Source of the DNA: Gracilibacillus halotolerans
Lineage (GTDB): Bacteria; Bacillota; Bacilli; Bacillales; Amphibacillaceae
DNA length: 64,000 nt
Assembly: GCF_014206945.1 (NCBI RefSeq)
Contig: NZ_JACHON010000013.1
Span: 1-64,000, forward strand
Direction of reading: 5' to 3'
The position numbers were made by a program, and so were the translations under genes. Shown here in pieces: positions 35,025 to 43,670 of this stretch. The number at the start of each line of letters is the position of its first letter. Position 1 is the stretch's first letter. Below the pieces are notes generated by a model that did not search any database, was not told where the DNA came from, and was given only the letters and a program-made list of their open reading frames with translations.

Positions 35025-36506
35025 ATGACAGTCAATAATCCAAAAGCAGTAATGGTGATTTTTGGTGCAACAGGAGACCTTGCAAACCGCAAGCTATTCC
35101 CATCCATTTATCGTTTATATAGAAATAAAAAAATATCAGATAACTTCGCGGTAATTGGTGTAGCAAGACGTCCTCTTACCAATGAAGATTTCCGTAATAA
35201 TGTAAAAAAATCTATTGAAGATTTTGATGATCCGCATATCGACAAAGATGAGTTTGCAAGTCACTTTCACTATAACCCGTTTGATATTCAAGACTTAACT
35301 CATTACCAAGGACTAGAGAAGCGTATTACAGAATTAGATGAGAAGCATCAAACAGATGGTAACCGTTTGTTCTATTTCTCTATGGCGCCGAATTTCTTTG
35401 GTACTTTAGCAGATAATCTGAAATCACAAGGGCTTACTCAAACAGAAGGATGGACACGCCTTGTTATTGAGAAGCCATTTGGTCATGACTATGAATCAGC
35501 GAAAAAACTAAACGATCAAATCCGTTCTGCATTTACAGAAGACCAAATCTATCGAATCGACCATTACTTAGGGAAAGAAATGGTACAGAATATAGAAGTA
35601 ATGCGTTTTGCTAATGCATTATTTGAACCACTGTGGAATAATAAATATATTTCTAACATTCAAATTACGTCTAGTGAAGTCCTCGGTGTTGAGGAACGTG
35701 GCCGTTACTATGATGGTGCAGGTGCACTAAAAGATATGGTTCAGAATCATATGCTCCAAATGCTTGCGCTTATCGCAATGGAACCACCTATTAAACTCAC
35801 ACCTGAAGAAATACGAAGTGAGAAAGTAAAAGTTTTACGTGCCTTACGTGTATTTGAAGAAAATGAAGTAGACGAATATGTCGTTCGTGGACAGTATGAT
35901 AAAGGAATTATCGATGGAGAAGAAGTAAACTCATACCGCGAAGGTACCGGTGTCGATGAAGATTCAAACACAGAAACTTACGTTGCTGCGAAACTGATGA
36001 TTGACAACTTCCGTTGGTCTGGAGTTCCTTTCTATATTCGTACTGGTAAACGTATGAAGCAAAAGTCGACTGAAATTGTTGTAGAATTTAAAGACTTACC
36101 GATTAATCTTTATTATGGTAATGAAGAAGATAAAAAGCCTAACCTTCTCGTAATCCATATCCAACCATATGAAGGGATTACCTTACATATGAATGCGAAA
36201 AAAGGAGATGCGAACGCTACATCTACCCCAGTCGCATTAACGTATGACAATTCAACGGATAAAATGAACACACCAGAAGCGTATGAGACATTGATCTATG
36301 ATTGTATGCGTGGCGATTCTACTAACTTTACACATTGGAATGAAGTTGCGTTATCATGGAAATTCGTTGATGTAATTGCGAACGTTTGGAATAATAAAAA
36401 AGCAGAGTTTCCAAATTATGAATCAGGTTCTAACGGACCAAAAGCAGCAGATGAGCTACTCCTAAACGATGGCTATAGCTGGTGGGACGTTTCTCCGAAA
36501 GAATAA
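35025..36506 (+). CDS. zwf: Glucose-6-phosphate 1-dehydrogenase
   Basis: 493 residues, full length. The NADP-binding GATGDLANRKLFPSIYRL is at the N-terminus, and the active-site motif RIDHYLGKE with its catalytic histidines is intact. It makes 6-phosphogluconolactone and NADPH, the first step of the oxidative pentose phosphate path; gndA, the third step, is 9.5 kb away in the window. AAAGGTAG precedes the ATG. A terminator follows. Confidence 0.96.
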   Translation: MTVNNPKAVMVIFGATGDLANRKLFPSIYRLYRNKKISDNFAVIGVARRPLTNEDFRNNVKKSIEDFDDPHIDKDEFASHFHYNPFDIQDLTHYQGLEKRITELDEKHQTDGNRLFYFSMAPNFFGTLADNLKSQGLTQTEGWTRLVIEKPFGHDYESAKKLNDQIRSAFTEDQIYRIDHYLGKEMVQNIEVMRFANALFEPLWNNKYISNIQITSSEVLGVEERGRYYDGAGALKDMVQNHMLQMLALIAMEPPIKLTPEEIRSEKVKVLRALRVFEENEVDEYVVRGQYDKGIIDGEEVNSYREGTGVDEDSNTETYVAAKLMIDNFRWSGVPFYIRTGKRMKQKSTEIVVEFKDLPINLYYGNEEDKKPNLLVIHIQPYEGITLHMNAKKGDANATSTPVALTYDNSTDKMNTPEAYETLIYDCMRGDSTNFTHWNEVALSWKFVDVIANVWNNKKAEFPNYESGSNGPKAADELLLNDGYSWWDVSPKE

Positions 36507-36517
36507 ATTAAAACTTT

Positions 36518-36554
36518 AAAAGTCAATCTTGTATCATGCAGGGTTGACTTTTTT
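36518..36554 (+). terminator. Terminator of zwf
   Basis: Stem AAAAGTCAA/TTGACTTTT around a 17-base loop, with further T following. Confidence 0.7.
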
Positions 36555-36591
36555 ATCTAGTAAACTGTTAGACTAGAAGGAGATAAGCTTT

Positions 36592-36810
36592 ATGAAGACA
36601 AAAACAAAAATGTTTATATTGATTGGCATCCTAACACTAGTCACTGTATTATTTTTAATTGGTACCCAATCCTATTTCAATAACAAAGAGATTGAGCTTG
36701 CAACGGATAAATGTTATGAAATAGGTGGAACAGCTAAAGTGAAAATGGATTTATTATCTTTAAGTTATTCTTTTTCATGCGAAGTAGATAATGAAGTAAT
36801 TAATCCTTAA
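36592..36810 (+). CDS. Small protein with N-terminal membrane anchor
   Basis: 72 residues. A basic start and one hydrophobic helix (MFILIGILTLVTVLFLIG) are followed by a short outer domain with two cysteines (C41 and C60 regions) that could form a disulphide. GAAGGAG precedes the ATG. Its own hairpin follows. Function unknown. Confidence 0.6.
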   Translation: MKTKTKMFILIGILTLVTVLFLIGTQSYFNNKEIELATDKCYEIGGTAKVKMDLLSLSYSFSCEVDNEVINP

Positions 36811-36841
36811 GGTCTTGGTCTAGCTTTCTATTCAAGAATTT

Positions 36842-36883
36842 AAAATGCCCCTACAAGCATCCGTGCTTTCATGGGGCAATTTT
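36842..36883 (+). terminator. Terminator after the small membrane-anchored protein
   Basis: Outer stem TGCCCC/GGGGCA with flanking A and T runs, and an inner stem AAGCA/TGCTT. Confidence 0.75.
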
Positions 36884-36887
36884 CATT

Positions 36888-37067
36888 AAGACATAGCTGG
36901 ATCTTGAGTAAGTATACCGCCATATTGACGAGCACGTTATTGTGGTAAAGTACCCGTTAATTGATCAAGTACAACCAATTTTCCAACTAAAAATCTTGTC
37001 CAACGATGATTTTCCAATCCTTTCCTTGCTTTTGAATTGGGAATGTAAGTTCAACTGTTAGCATAAA
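36888..37067 (-). pseudogene. Possible decayed gene remnant
   Basis: On the minus strand, adjacent frames read KQGKDWKIIVGQDF, then after one shift LVGKLVVLDQLTGTLPQ, a stop, and RARQYGGILTQDPAMS before a final stop. The protein-like character across a frameshift and an internal stop suggests an old coding sequence. I cannot name the family. It lies just downstream of the NUDIX gene. It could also be chance. Confidence 0.35.
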
Positions 37068-37071
37068 AAAA

Positions 37072-37557
37072 TCACCCTAATACTTTCCATTCATTATATA
37101 TATCAGCGTCTATACCAAAATCCTTTGTCTTTAACCAATCAAATGCTTTCAAAAGCAAAGGAGAGGCATTATCTTTTGATATATCACTTTCACTCACCCA
37201 TACGGCTCCCAATGAGTCTTGGCCTTCAATTTGTTCAGGTAGTTTAATAGCCCCACCAATCTTTCTAACAGAATAATAGACCGCAATATGATGAACATCT
37301 GTATACCCATTCCATAACCAAGGTAATTTAAAATCCTTAATCCCTATATTTTCTTCGATTTCAATCTGAAACCCTGTTTCTTCAAGAAATTCTCTTTTCA
37401 TAGCTTCTGATAAGGTTTCACCCTCTTCTAATCCACCACCAGGAAGGTCAAATCGATTTCTGTAAGGACCAGCATTCTTATTTATAACTAATAGTTTCCC
37501 GTCTTCTACGTATATACCATAAACTCCAAAAGCTCTGTGATACCTCTTATAAGACAT
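37072..37557 (-). CDS. NUDIX hydrolase
   Basis: 161 residues. The NUDIX box GGGLEEGETLSEAMKREFLEETGFQI is complete (G-X5-E-X7-REUXEEXGU). It hydrolyses a nucleoside diphosphate linked to another group; the substrate is unknown. First of three NUDIX genes in 4 kb. GGGAGG lies 11 bases before the ATG. Confidence 0.88.
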   Translation of the reverse strand: MSYKRYHRAFGVYGIYVEDGKLLVINKNAGPYRNRFDLPGGGLEEGETLSEAMKREFLEETGFQIEIEENIGIKDFKLPWLWNGYTDVHHIAVYYSVRKIGGAIKLPEQIEGQDSLGAVWVSESDISKDNASPLLLKAFDWLKTKDFGIDADIYNEWKVLG

Positions 37558-37630
37558 ACTGTAATTATCCTCCCACTATGATTCTTCCTTCTTGAACTAA
37601 TCTATCTACTACGTAAGTTCGACAAAAAGA

Positions 37631-37657
37631 GCGTTAACCCTTTTTCTGGATTAGCGC
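37631..37657 (-). terminator. Terminator of the second NUDIX gene (shared GCGTTAAC element, copy 1)
   Basis: On the minus strand GCGCTAATCC / GGGTTAACGC followed by TCTTTTTGTC. The same hairpin with the same tail occurs at 38.27 and 41.4 kb. Confidence 0.7.
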
Positions 37658-37681
37658 TATCTTTAGTAAGATAAGAAAAAG

Positions 37682-38188
37682 TTATTTGTCTATTCTATTG
37701 TTCAACCATTCCTCATTCCACTGAAAATACAATTCACTATCTTCTTTATGTAAAAATATCTCTCTAGGGTAAGGTAAAGCGAGCCTCGGCATATTACTTG
37801 GACTAAAATATTGAAGTTCAATAGTTTCATTGTCAATTGGGTTTAATTCACCACTTTGGATAATGCACTCAAACATAAATACGTTATACTCAACCTGATC
37901 ACCATTAGGATATTGATAACGAAATTCTTTGCCTCCAAAAACGCCTAATAACTGTTTCGGTAAAACAAATAATCCCGTTTCTTCCCAAACCTCACGCACA
38001 ACCGCTTCGGCTGGCGCTTCTCCAAGCTCAATAGCACCAGCAGGGAGACTCCATTCCTCGTGGTTTTCTTTCTTTTGTAGTAAAACTTCCCCAAAGTCAT
38101 TTCGCACAACTCCTGCTACGCTTGGCATAAATATTAGCTCATGACTGATTTTTGCTCGGAGCTTTTTATAGTAGTCAGACATTCCCAT
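37682..38188 (-). CDS. NUDIX hydrolase
   Basis: About 168 residues. The NUDIX box is GAIELGEAPAEAVVREVWEETGLFV, complete. An N-terminal segment MGMSDYYKKLRAKISHELIFMPSVAGVV is typical of YtkD/MutT-like members in Bacillus. The start is the ATG at 38188, eight bases after AAGGTGG; the first in-frame ATG upstream overlaps that site. Substrate unknown. Confidence 0.87.
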   Translation of the reverse strand: MGMSDYYKKLRAKISHELIFMPSVAGVVRNDFGEVLLQKKENHEEWSLPAGAIELGEAPAEAVVREVWEETGLFVLPKQLLGVFGGKEFRYQYPNGDQVEYNVFMFECIIQSGELNPIDNETIELQYFSPSNMPRLALPYPREIFLHKEDSELYFQWNEEWLNNRIDK

Positions 38189-38268
38189 TGATCTCACCAC
38201 CTTCATTAGCCTCTTTATTAATTATCGTTATGAAATTTACTACTTTACAATAGGTCATACTAAAAGTA

Positions 38269-38291
38269 CGTTAACCCTTCATAGATTAACG
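38269..38291 (-). terminator. Terminator of the HIT gene (shared GCGTTAAC element, copy 2)
   Basis: Stem CGTTAA / TTAACG with a GGGTTAACG arm, then TACTTTTAG on the minus strand. Weaker than the other two copies. Confidence 0.55.
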
Positions 38292-38311
38292 CACCCTTTA
38301 TGCGAAGAGGT

Positions 38312-38746
38312 CTATTTCAACTCATTAATTACATCCTTTAGAAATTTCTTTGTATCTGATAGCCCTCTTATATTTTCGTCTAATACTGCTTCTACATTGT
38401 AAAAATTTGAAAACGATTGGTTTTTATATCTTGGAACAACATGCATATGGTAGTGAGTTAACTCATTAAAAATACCACCATTTTGTGTAACTGTAATCCC
38501 GTCAGGTTTGTATAACTGCTTCAGCGCTTTTGATAGTAGAATAAAAGCACTCATAATCGCACTTGCCGTTTCTTTGTCAAGTTCATCTACATCTAAAAAA
38601 TGTTGTTTAGGTAAAATTAATGTGTGTCCTTCATTAAAAGGAGCATGGTCTAAAAAACAAATTACATAATCATTTTCATATACGACATTACTTGGTTGGA
38701 TCTTATTTGCTAATCTGCATCCTAAACATTCTATAATTGTCTCCAT
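38312..38746 (-). CDS. HIT-family nucleotide hydrolase or transferase
   Basis: 144 residues. The histidine triad HYHMHVVPRY carries the catalytic His. ECLGCRLA at residues 6-13 may bind zinc with the C-terminal part. The family hydrolyses adenosine phosphoramidates or dinucleoside polyphosphates. GGAGATGG precedes the ATG. It stands between a NUDIX gene and a TauE gene, each with separate signals. Confidence 0.88.
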   Translation of the reverse strand: METIIECLGCRLANKIQPSNVVYENDYVICFLDHAPFNEGHTLILPKQHFLDVDELDKETASAIMSAFILLSKALKQLYKPDGITVTQNGGIFNELTHYHMHVVPRYKNQSFSNFYNVEAVLDENIRGLSDTKKFLKDVINELK

Positions 38747-38858
38747 AGTACCATCTCCTATTTATATAAACCTGCACCCATTTTCAATATCAAAACCCTC
38801 TCTCTTCTTAATGATATTACTCCACATTAATTGCTTTATTTGTATGAGAATGACAATA

Positions 38859-39581
38859 TTATGAATTCAGCGTTTCGATAAGAAGATAAATACCTGTAAA
38901 ACTCAAGAGGATAAATGTAAGTATTTTGAAAATTCGTTGGTTAAGCCATCTGAAAATAATTTGACCTAAAAACAATCCCAAAAATACGATAGGAATTGCA
39001 TATAGACTTGATTCCCATATTAATTTGTTAGTACCTGTAAAGGTTATTTGAGTTATTAGACTGATAAAATATATAAATAAATAAAATGCTAAAGTAGTTG
39101 CTCTTAGCTTCCCTTTTTCAGTATCCGTTCCTGTAAAATAAAGTAACAAAGGAGGACCCGGCATCCCGATGCTTGTTGTTAAGAGACCGGATAACCCACC
39201 AACTATGAAATCCCTATTAGGAGTTGGCTTTACTCTAAAGTTTAATATTAATAGTAGCGTTAACACAAGGAGTAGTATACTAACTCCCATTTTGAAAGCA
39301 TTAATATTAATAGAAATAAAAATTAATATACCAAAAGGTACCCCCACTATACTTCCGATAATCAATTTCTTTACAATTGTGAAATCAATATCTGTCCTTA
39401 TTTTCCATATTAATGAGATTGAAATTAATAAAGATAAAATAATATTTATTTGTATAGCTTCTTGCGGTAAAAATAACATTAGTAAAAAAGGTGTCGCCAT
39501 TATAGAAAATCCAAAACCTGTACTTGTTTGCAGAACAGAAGCCACTAATATAATACATAAAAACGATAATGCAGTACCCAA
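38859..39581 (-). CDS. TauE/SafE-family membrane transporter
   Basis: 240 residues with seven to eight membrane helices. The duplicated TauE features are QTSTGFGFSIMATPFLL and GGLSGLLTTSIGMPGPPLLLYF. The family is thought to export sulfite, sulfoacetate or other organic anions. The start codon is TTG 39581, 5 bases after GGGAGG. Substrate not known. Confidence 0.85.
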   Translation of the reverse strand: MGTALSFLCIILVASVLQTSTGFGFSIMATPFLLMLFLPQEAIQINIILSLLISISLIWKIRTDIDFTIVKKLIIGSIVGVPFGILIFISININAFKMGVSILLLVLTLLLILNFRVKPTPNRDFIVGGLSGLLTTSIGMPGPPLLLYFTGTDTEKGKLRATTLAFYLFIYFISLITQITFTGTNKLIWESSLYAIPIVFLGLFLGQIIFRWLNQRIFKILTFILLSFTGIYLLIETLNS

Positions 39582-39674
39582 TTTTACCTCCCAAAGTTAC
39601 ATGCAATTAGTAATTATTATTAATTTTATTATCCCTTCTAATTAAACAATACTATTAGTTTAGGTCAATGGGAA

Positions 39675-40007
39675 TCATTCTCCTTGGTTCATTAGATATT
39701 TTTTCATTTTATCTTCATATTCCACAATAATAACGGGATAGGATTCTTTTACATTATAAATAATCGCCCCGTTAGGTAGTTTGGTTGCCATTCCTTCCTT
39801 GACAACTCCTAATTTTTCACCTTTAGTGAATTCCCTTTCTTCAACCCAATCAATACCATGTGAATAAATTGTACCATCTTCTAATTCTATTAAATCAGCA
39901 TCAGGAGAATTTTTCAAAATCGCCTTTCTTGATACTTCTTCATAATCGTTCGAGCATGCTGTGATTAAAAATATGCAACAAATTATTAGTTTGAGATATT
40001 GTTTCAT
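39675..40007 (-). CDS. Small lipoprotein
   Basis: About 110 residues. A lipoprotein signal ends in the lipobox LITAC (Cys near residue 18), so the mature protein should be anchored to the outer face of the membrane. The rest is acidic with no known motif. The start is ATG 40007 after AAGGAG; an upstream in-frame ATG 13 codons earlier lacks a site. Function unknown. Confidence 0.75.
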   Translation of the reverse strand: MKQYLKLIICCIFLITACSNDYEEVSRKAILKNSPDADLIELEDGTIYSHGIDWVEEREFTKGEKLGVVKEGMATKLPNGAIIYNVKESYPVIIVEYEDKMKKYLMNQGE

Positions 40008-40169
40008 TAGTAAGCTCCTTGTTATCGATTCAATAATAGAAAACAATTAGAAATACAAAAAAATGGATACTATCTAAAGGTGCACTTATTTAAATTTCGC
40101 ATATGGTTCATGAAATTCAACACTTACCAGTTTAAGGTGATTATTGGTTTTACTAAGATTATTGATGTG

Positions 40170-40186
40170 TTATAATCGTTATAACA
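40170..40186 (+). promoter_or_regulatory. Promoter and palindromic operator of the toxin-antitoxin pair
   Basis: GTTATAATCGTTATAAC is an inverted repeat that contains the -10 TATAAT; a weak -35 TTTACT lies 16 bases before. A further GTAATAAC follows. AbrB-type antitoxins usually bind such sites to repress their own operon. Confidence 0.55.
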
Positions 40187-40208
40187 GTAATAACAAGGGT
40201 GTGATTAT

Positions 40209-40460
40209 TTGGAGCAATTTGAGAGAAAAGTTATGAGAGTAGGAAATAGTTTTGGGATTACTCTTCCTATTGAGATACTAAAGCAAGTTGGATTAGCGCA
40301 TGGTGACGATGTTCAAGTTGAAGTTAAAGATGGGAATATTGTTTTGAGAAAAAAAGAGCACATCACACTTCCTGAAGGTGTTGATGCTGAATTCATGGAC
40401 ATCTTAAATGATGTCATTAAGGAGCATGATAAAGCGTTTAAAGGGTTAGTGGACAGATAA
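40209..40460 (+). CDS. AbrB/MazE-type antitoxin
   Basis: 83 residues. The N-terminal swapped-hairpin DNA-binding domain is clear (KVMRVGNSFGITLPIEILKQVGLAHGDDVQVEV), and the C-terminal 35 acidic residues should wrap the toxin. The start is TTG 40209 after AAGGGTG. Its stop overlaps the start of the Doc gene by one base. It should neutralise the toxin and repress the operon. Confidence 0.85.
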   Translation: MEQFERKVMRVGNSFGITLPIEILKQVGLAHGDDVQVEVKDGNIVLRKKEHITLPEGVDAEFMDILNDVIKEHDKAFKGLVDR

Positions 40461-40858
40461 TGGATAACGTTATCTATCTCACAACGAACCAGGTGATTGC
40501 TATTAATACGGTACAAATTCGACTATACTCTCCTAAAGAACCAATGGGTGTTAAAGAACCGAATTTGCTTGAATCAGCTATTAATCGCCCAAAACAGTCA
40601 GTGTTTGGTGATGATGCTTATCCTTCCATTTATGAAAAAGCAGCTGCACTTTTTGAATCAATAGCAAAAAACCATGCCTTTTACAATGCTAACAAGCGAA
40701 CGGCTTTAGCTTCATTAATCATTTTCTTAAAGATAAATCATTATGAATGGACAATGGGAATTGAAGAAGAACAAGACTTCACTGTAGATGTAGTTAATCA
40801 TAAATACACGTTCGAGGAAATAGTTTCAACTATCAGAGAACATACCGAAAAATTATAA
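40460..40858 (+). CDS. Doc/Fic-family toxin (death on curing)
   Basis: 132 residues. The Fic/Doc active-site motif HAFYNANKRTAL is present with the catalytic His and the NANKR phosphate loop; the Doc start IYLTTNQVIAIN is typical. Doc toxins phosphorylate EF-Tu and stop translation. It is coupled to the AbrB-type antitoxin by a one-base overlap. No helix-blocking motif is visible, so control should rest on the antitoxin. Nearby NUDIX, HIT and TauE genes suggest an accessory region. Confidence 0.88.
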   Translation: MDNVIYLTTNQVIAINTVQIRLYSPKEPMGVKEPNLLESAINRPKQSVFGDDAYPSIYEKAAALFESIAKNHAFYNANKRTALASLIIFLKINHYEWTMGIEEEQDFTVDVVNHKYTFEEIVSTIREHTEKL

Positions 40859-40875
40859 CTCCATTCTCAAGTAAA

Positions 40876-41292
40876 TTAGAGATTGGAGTTTTTAAATGGA
40901 CTTTTGAATAAAGATTGAACTTTTAAAGCAATCTCTCTTGGTTTAACATCAATAGAAGATAATCTTTTTATATCTACCCACATTGGCCAATACGTTCCTC
41001 TATTTCTCTTTTTATCTGCATACTCTTCACCATGTCCACTTCCAAACGTTCCATTTATGATATCAGATAAGAAAAAGTATTGAGTTCCATTAAATTCTAC
41101 TGTCGCTATACACTCGTTGATCCTCACTTCTACTCCCAATTCCTCAAATGCTTCTCTTTTAGCTCCTTCTTTCGGTGTTTCTCCCTTTTCTATTCCACCA
41201 GGAAAAACATAATAAACAGAACCATCTCTAATTCTTCTAATTAACGCAACCTTGCCATTTTCTATGATTATTACCGAACCTCTATCTCGCAT
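40876..41292 (-). CDS. NUDIX hydrolase
   Basis: 138 residues. The NUDIX box GGIEKGETPKEGAKREAFEELGVEVRI is complete. The N-terminus MRDRGSVIIIENGKVALIRR is like MutT-type enzymes. It converges on the toxin gene, with 17 bases between the stops and no clear terminator. Substrate unknown. Confidence 0.86.
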   Translation of the reverse strand: MRDRGSVIIIENGKVALIRRIRDGSVYYVFPGGIEKGETPKEGAKREAFEELGVEVRINECIATVEFNGTQYFFLSDIINGTFGSGHGEEYADKKRNRGTYWPMWVDIKRLSSIDVKPREIALKVQSLFKSPFKNSNL

Positions 41293-41399
41293 TATACTAG
41301 CCTCTTCTCGTTTAAAGATTCTCAGAGACTCTGCCTGTAGATCCGTCAGAAGGTATTGTTTATAAGTATTCCTATATACTATAAATTCGACAAAAAAGA

Positions 41400-41427
41400 G
41401 CGTTAACCCTTCTTGTTGGATTAACGC
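41400..41427 (-). terminator. Terminator of the CNNM/CorC gene (shared GCGTTAAC element, copy 3)
   Basis: GCGTTAATCC / GGGTTAACGC (one wobble) then TCTTTTTTGTCGAA on the minus strand. It shares the hairpin and tail with 37.63 kb. Confidence 0.75.
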
Positions 41428-41477
41428 CCGATAGTTTGTTTGAATTTATTCACAAATCAAAAATATATGCCAATAAT

Positions 41478-42698
41478 CTATTTAATAATTTTAACCTTTC
41501 TAATCGATCTGTCTTCAATTTTTAATATTTTAAACGTTAAATTATTTAGCTCTATCACTTGACCCTCCACAGGGAAATCAATAAGTTCCTTTAGTAGGTA
41601 ACCCGCAAGAACATCTTCTTCTTCTGGAATATCCGTATAAAAAATTGTATTTAAACGATAAAGAGGTATTTTACCATCACAAATAATTTCGGTATCTGTT
41701 AATTTTTCGACGAGTGATTCACCCTCCAGATCCGTTTCATCCTCAATTTCAAAACCAAGCATTGCCTCGATGACATCTTCATGCGTTATCATACCTTCTG
41801 TTCCACCATATTCCTCTAACACGATGGCCATATGCTTCTTTTCTTTTGTCATTCTATTTAAAACCCATTCAATTGAGTTATATTCATGGACGAATAATGG
41901 ATCTGTATCGCTAAATGCTTTCAAAGGTTTCTCAGGTTCCATTGACCAAAAAATGAGTTGTTTTGAATGAAAGACAGCAACAATATCATCAATATCCTCA
42001 TTATAAACCGGATATCTGGAGAAGGGACTTTTCATAATGACATCTTTTACTTCTTCAAAAGAAGCAGTACTTGGTAAAGCAACGATCTCTACCCTTGGTG
42101 TTTTCATGGCATCTTTTACATTTAAGTTATAGAAATCCAGTACACCCTTAATACGATGGGATTCCGACTGATTGAATGTTCCCTCTATATCCGCAATATC
42201 GACCATAGCCCGTAATTCTTCTTTCGATATCGATGTAACGTTAGTCTGACCTTTGGAGAGTGCTTTTGTAATAAGACCCGTCAGTGAATTAAGTATAAAT
42301 GTTATAGGTTTAAACACGGTAACAAAGAATCGAATTACAGGATATACAAGAAATGCAATACGATCTGGAAATGTAGCTGCTACTGATTTGGGAATCACTT
42401 CCGAAAAAAAAATCATCAAAACGGTTAAAATAGCAGTAGCAAGTCCAACGTTAAATCCATACTGAATTGCAAGTGTTGTCACTAGTGTTGGTAGTAAGAT
42501 ATTTGCTATATTGTTTCCAATTAAAATAGTGGTAATAAATTCGCTGGGCTTTGAGACTAACTCTAGAAGTTTTTTAGCCTTTCCATCATTGTTACTAACC
42601 TTGGTTTGTAGCTTCATCTTGTTGGTAGCTGTTAGTGCCGTTTCACTTCCCGAGAAGAAAAATGAAACAAATAATAAAATAATGATCAAAATGATCAC
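41478..42698 (-). CDS. CNNM/CorC-type membrane transporter (MpfA/YhdP-like)
   Basis: About 406 residues. A DUF21 membrane domain of four helices (FFFSGSETALTATNKMKL, NNIANILLPTL) is followed by two CBS domains (TPRVEIVALPST, VHEYNSIEWVLNRM) and a C-terminal CorC_HlyC domain (EEEDVLAGYLL, LNNLTFKILKIEDRSIRKVKI). Such proteins export magnesium; the old name hemolysin is not apt. Start GTG 42698 follows AAGGAGG by nine bases; TTG codons upstream overlap that site. Confidence 0.87.
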   Translation of the reverse strand: MIILIIILLFVSFFFSGSETALTATNKMKLQTKVSNNDGKAKKLLELVSKPSEFITTILIGNNIANILLPTLVTTLAIQYGFNVGLATAILTVLMIFFSEVIPKSVAATFPDRIAFLVYPVIRFFVTVFKPITFILNSLTGLITKALSKGQTNVTSISKEELRAMVDIADIEGTFNQSESHRIKGVLDFYNLNVKDAMKTPRVEIVALPSTASFEEVKDVIMKSPFSRYPVYNEDIDDIVAVFHSKQLIFWSMEPEKPLKAFSDTDPLFVHEYNSIEWVLNRMTKEKKHMAIVLEEYGGTEGMITHEDVIEAMLGFEIEDETDLEGESLVEKLTDTEIICDGKIPLYRLNTIFYTDIPEEEDVLAGYLLKELIDFPVEGQVIELNNLTFKILKIEDRSIRKVKIIK

Positions 42699-43128
42699 GT
42701 ACAATTTCCTCCTTAACAATCTTAAAATTACTTTTTATATTGAATTAGTTATAAAATACTTTCAACTTTGGAGAGACAAACTAGTCATTTAATTTCGATG
42801 TGGAATGTTTTTATTACTATTTTTTGATTGGAAGTCTCAAGGAACTTTAAGAGAGCTTCCAGGATTTATACGTAGACACGGTTTTGAAAGTGACTTGTAG
42901 ATACAAGTAATACTTATCATCGCCAACATACCTATGTGTAATACATTTCAGTATAATAATAAACCATCACATCATTAATCCTAATATATTCCACGTAAAT
43001 ACTTCATAGCCTACTCTTTAACTTCTTTTTCTTTTGCCAATTCGAACTTAGTAATCTATGACAATTTTTATATAATTAATTTGATGCAATAACTCTTCCT
43101 AATTCGTTCAAATAAAATTTTGCTTTTT
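42699..43128. other. Gene-free region before the ECF operon
   Basis: No coding sequence can be supported. It holds an imperfect hairpin at 42829-42861 (TGGAAG/CTTCCA ends) and a palindrome ACTTGTAGATACAAGT at 42893-42908 that could be an operator. It also contains the promoter of the minus-strand CNNM gene. Confidence 0.5.
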
Positions 43129-43155
43129 TGCAACTCTTTATGAGTTTTATACGTG
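43129..43155 (+). promoter_or_regulatory. Possible autoregulated ECF promoter
   Basis: TGCAAC (43129-43134), 17-base spacer, CGTG (43152-43155), a layout like Bacillus ECF promoters (AAC in the -35, CGT in the -10). It ends 23 bases before the sigma gene start. Confidence 0.5.
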
Positions 43156-43178
43156 GATAATTTGAAAGGTGGGAAGTG

Positions 43179-43670
43179 ATGGACCTTGAACAAATATATA
43201 TATTATATTTCCATGACTTATATCGTTATTTATTTTCATTAACAAGAAACCATTCAGAAACAGAGGATTTGATTCAAGAAACCTTCACAAAAGCTCACAT
43301 TGTATTGCTTACTAATGACATAAAAGAAATTAAGCCCTGGCTTTTTAAGGTGGGGTACTATACTTTTATCGACAGGACTAGGAAAGATAAGAGGTATGTA
43401 TTTACGGAGGATTTCTATCAAGTTGATCAGAATACTCCGGAAAGCGTTTTGGTCGAAAAGGATTCCTTCGAAGAGTTATTGGAATACTTGGATAAAATTA
43501 AACCGATTGAAAAACAAGCAATATTACTATGTGACTTTCATGATTGTACAAATCAGCAAGCTGCAGATATTTTAAATCTGAATTTAAACACTATAAAAAG
43601 CCACTTAGCACGTGGGAGAAAGAAGTTACGCAAAATATTAATTGAGGAGGAAACGAATGGATTCCTATGA
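43179..43670 (+). CDS. ECF-type RNA polymerase sigma factor
   Basis: 163 residues. Region 2 (YRYLFSLTRNHSETEDLIQETFTKAH; about 12-45) and region 4 (IEKQAILLCDFHDCTNQQAADILNLNLNTIKSHLARGRKKLRKIL; about 110-155) are complete. The start is ATG 43179, 6 bases after AAAGGTGGG. The anti-sigma gene overlaps its end by 14 bases, so the two are coupled. Signal and regulon are unknown. Confidence 0.9.
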   Translation: MDLEQIYILYFHDLYRYLFSLTRNHSETEDLIQETFTKAHIVLLTNDIKEIKPWLFKVGYYTFIDRTRKDKRYVFTEDFYQVDQNTPESVLVEKDSFEELLEYLDKIKPIEKQAILLCDFHDCTNQQAADILNLNLNTIKSHLARGRKKLRKILIEEETNGFL

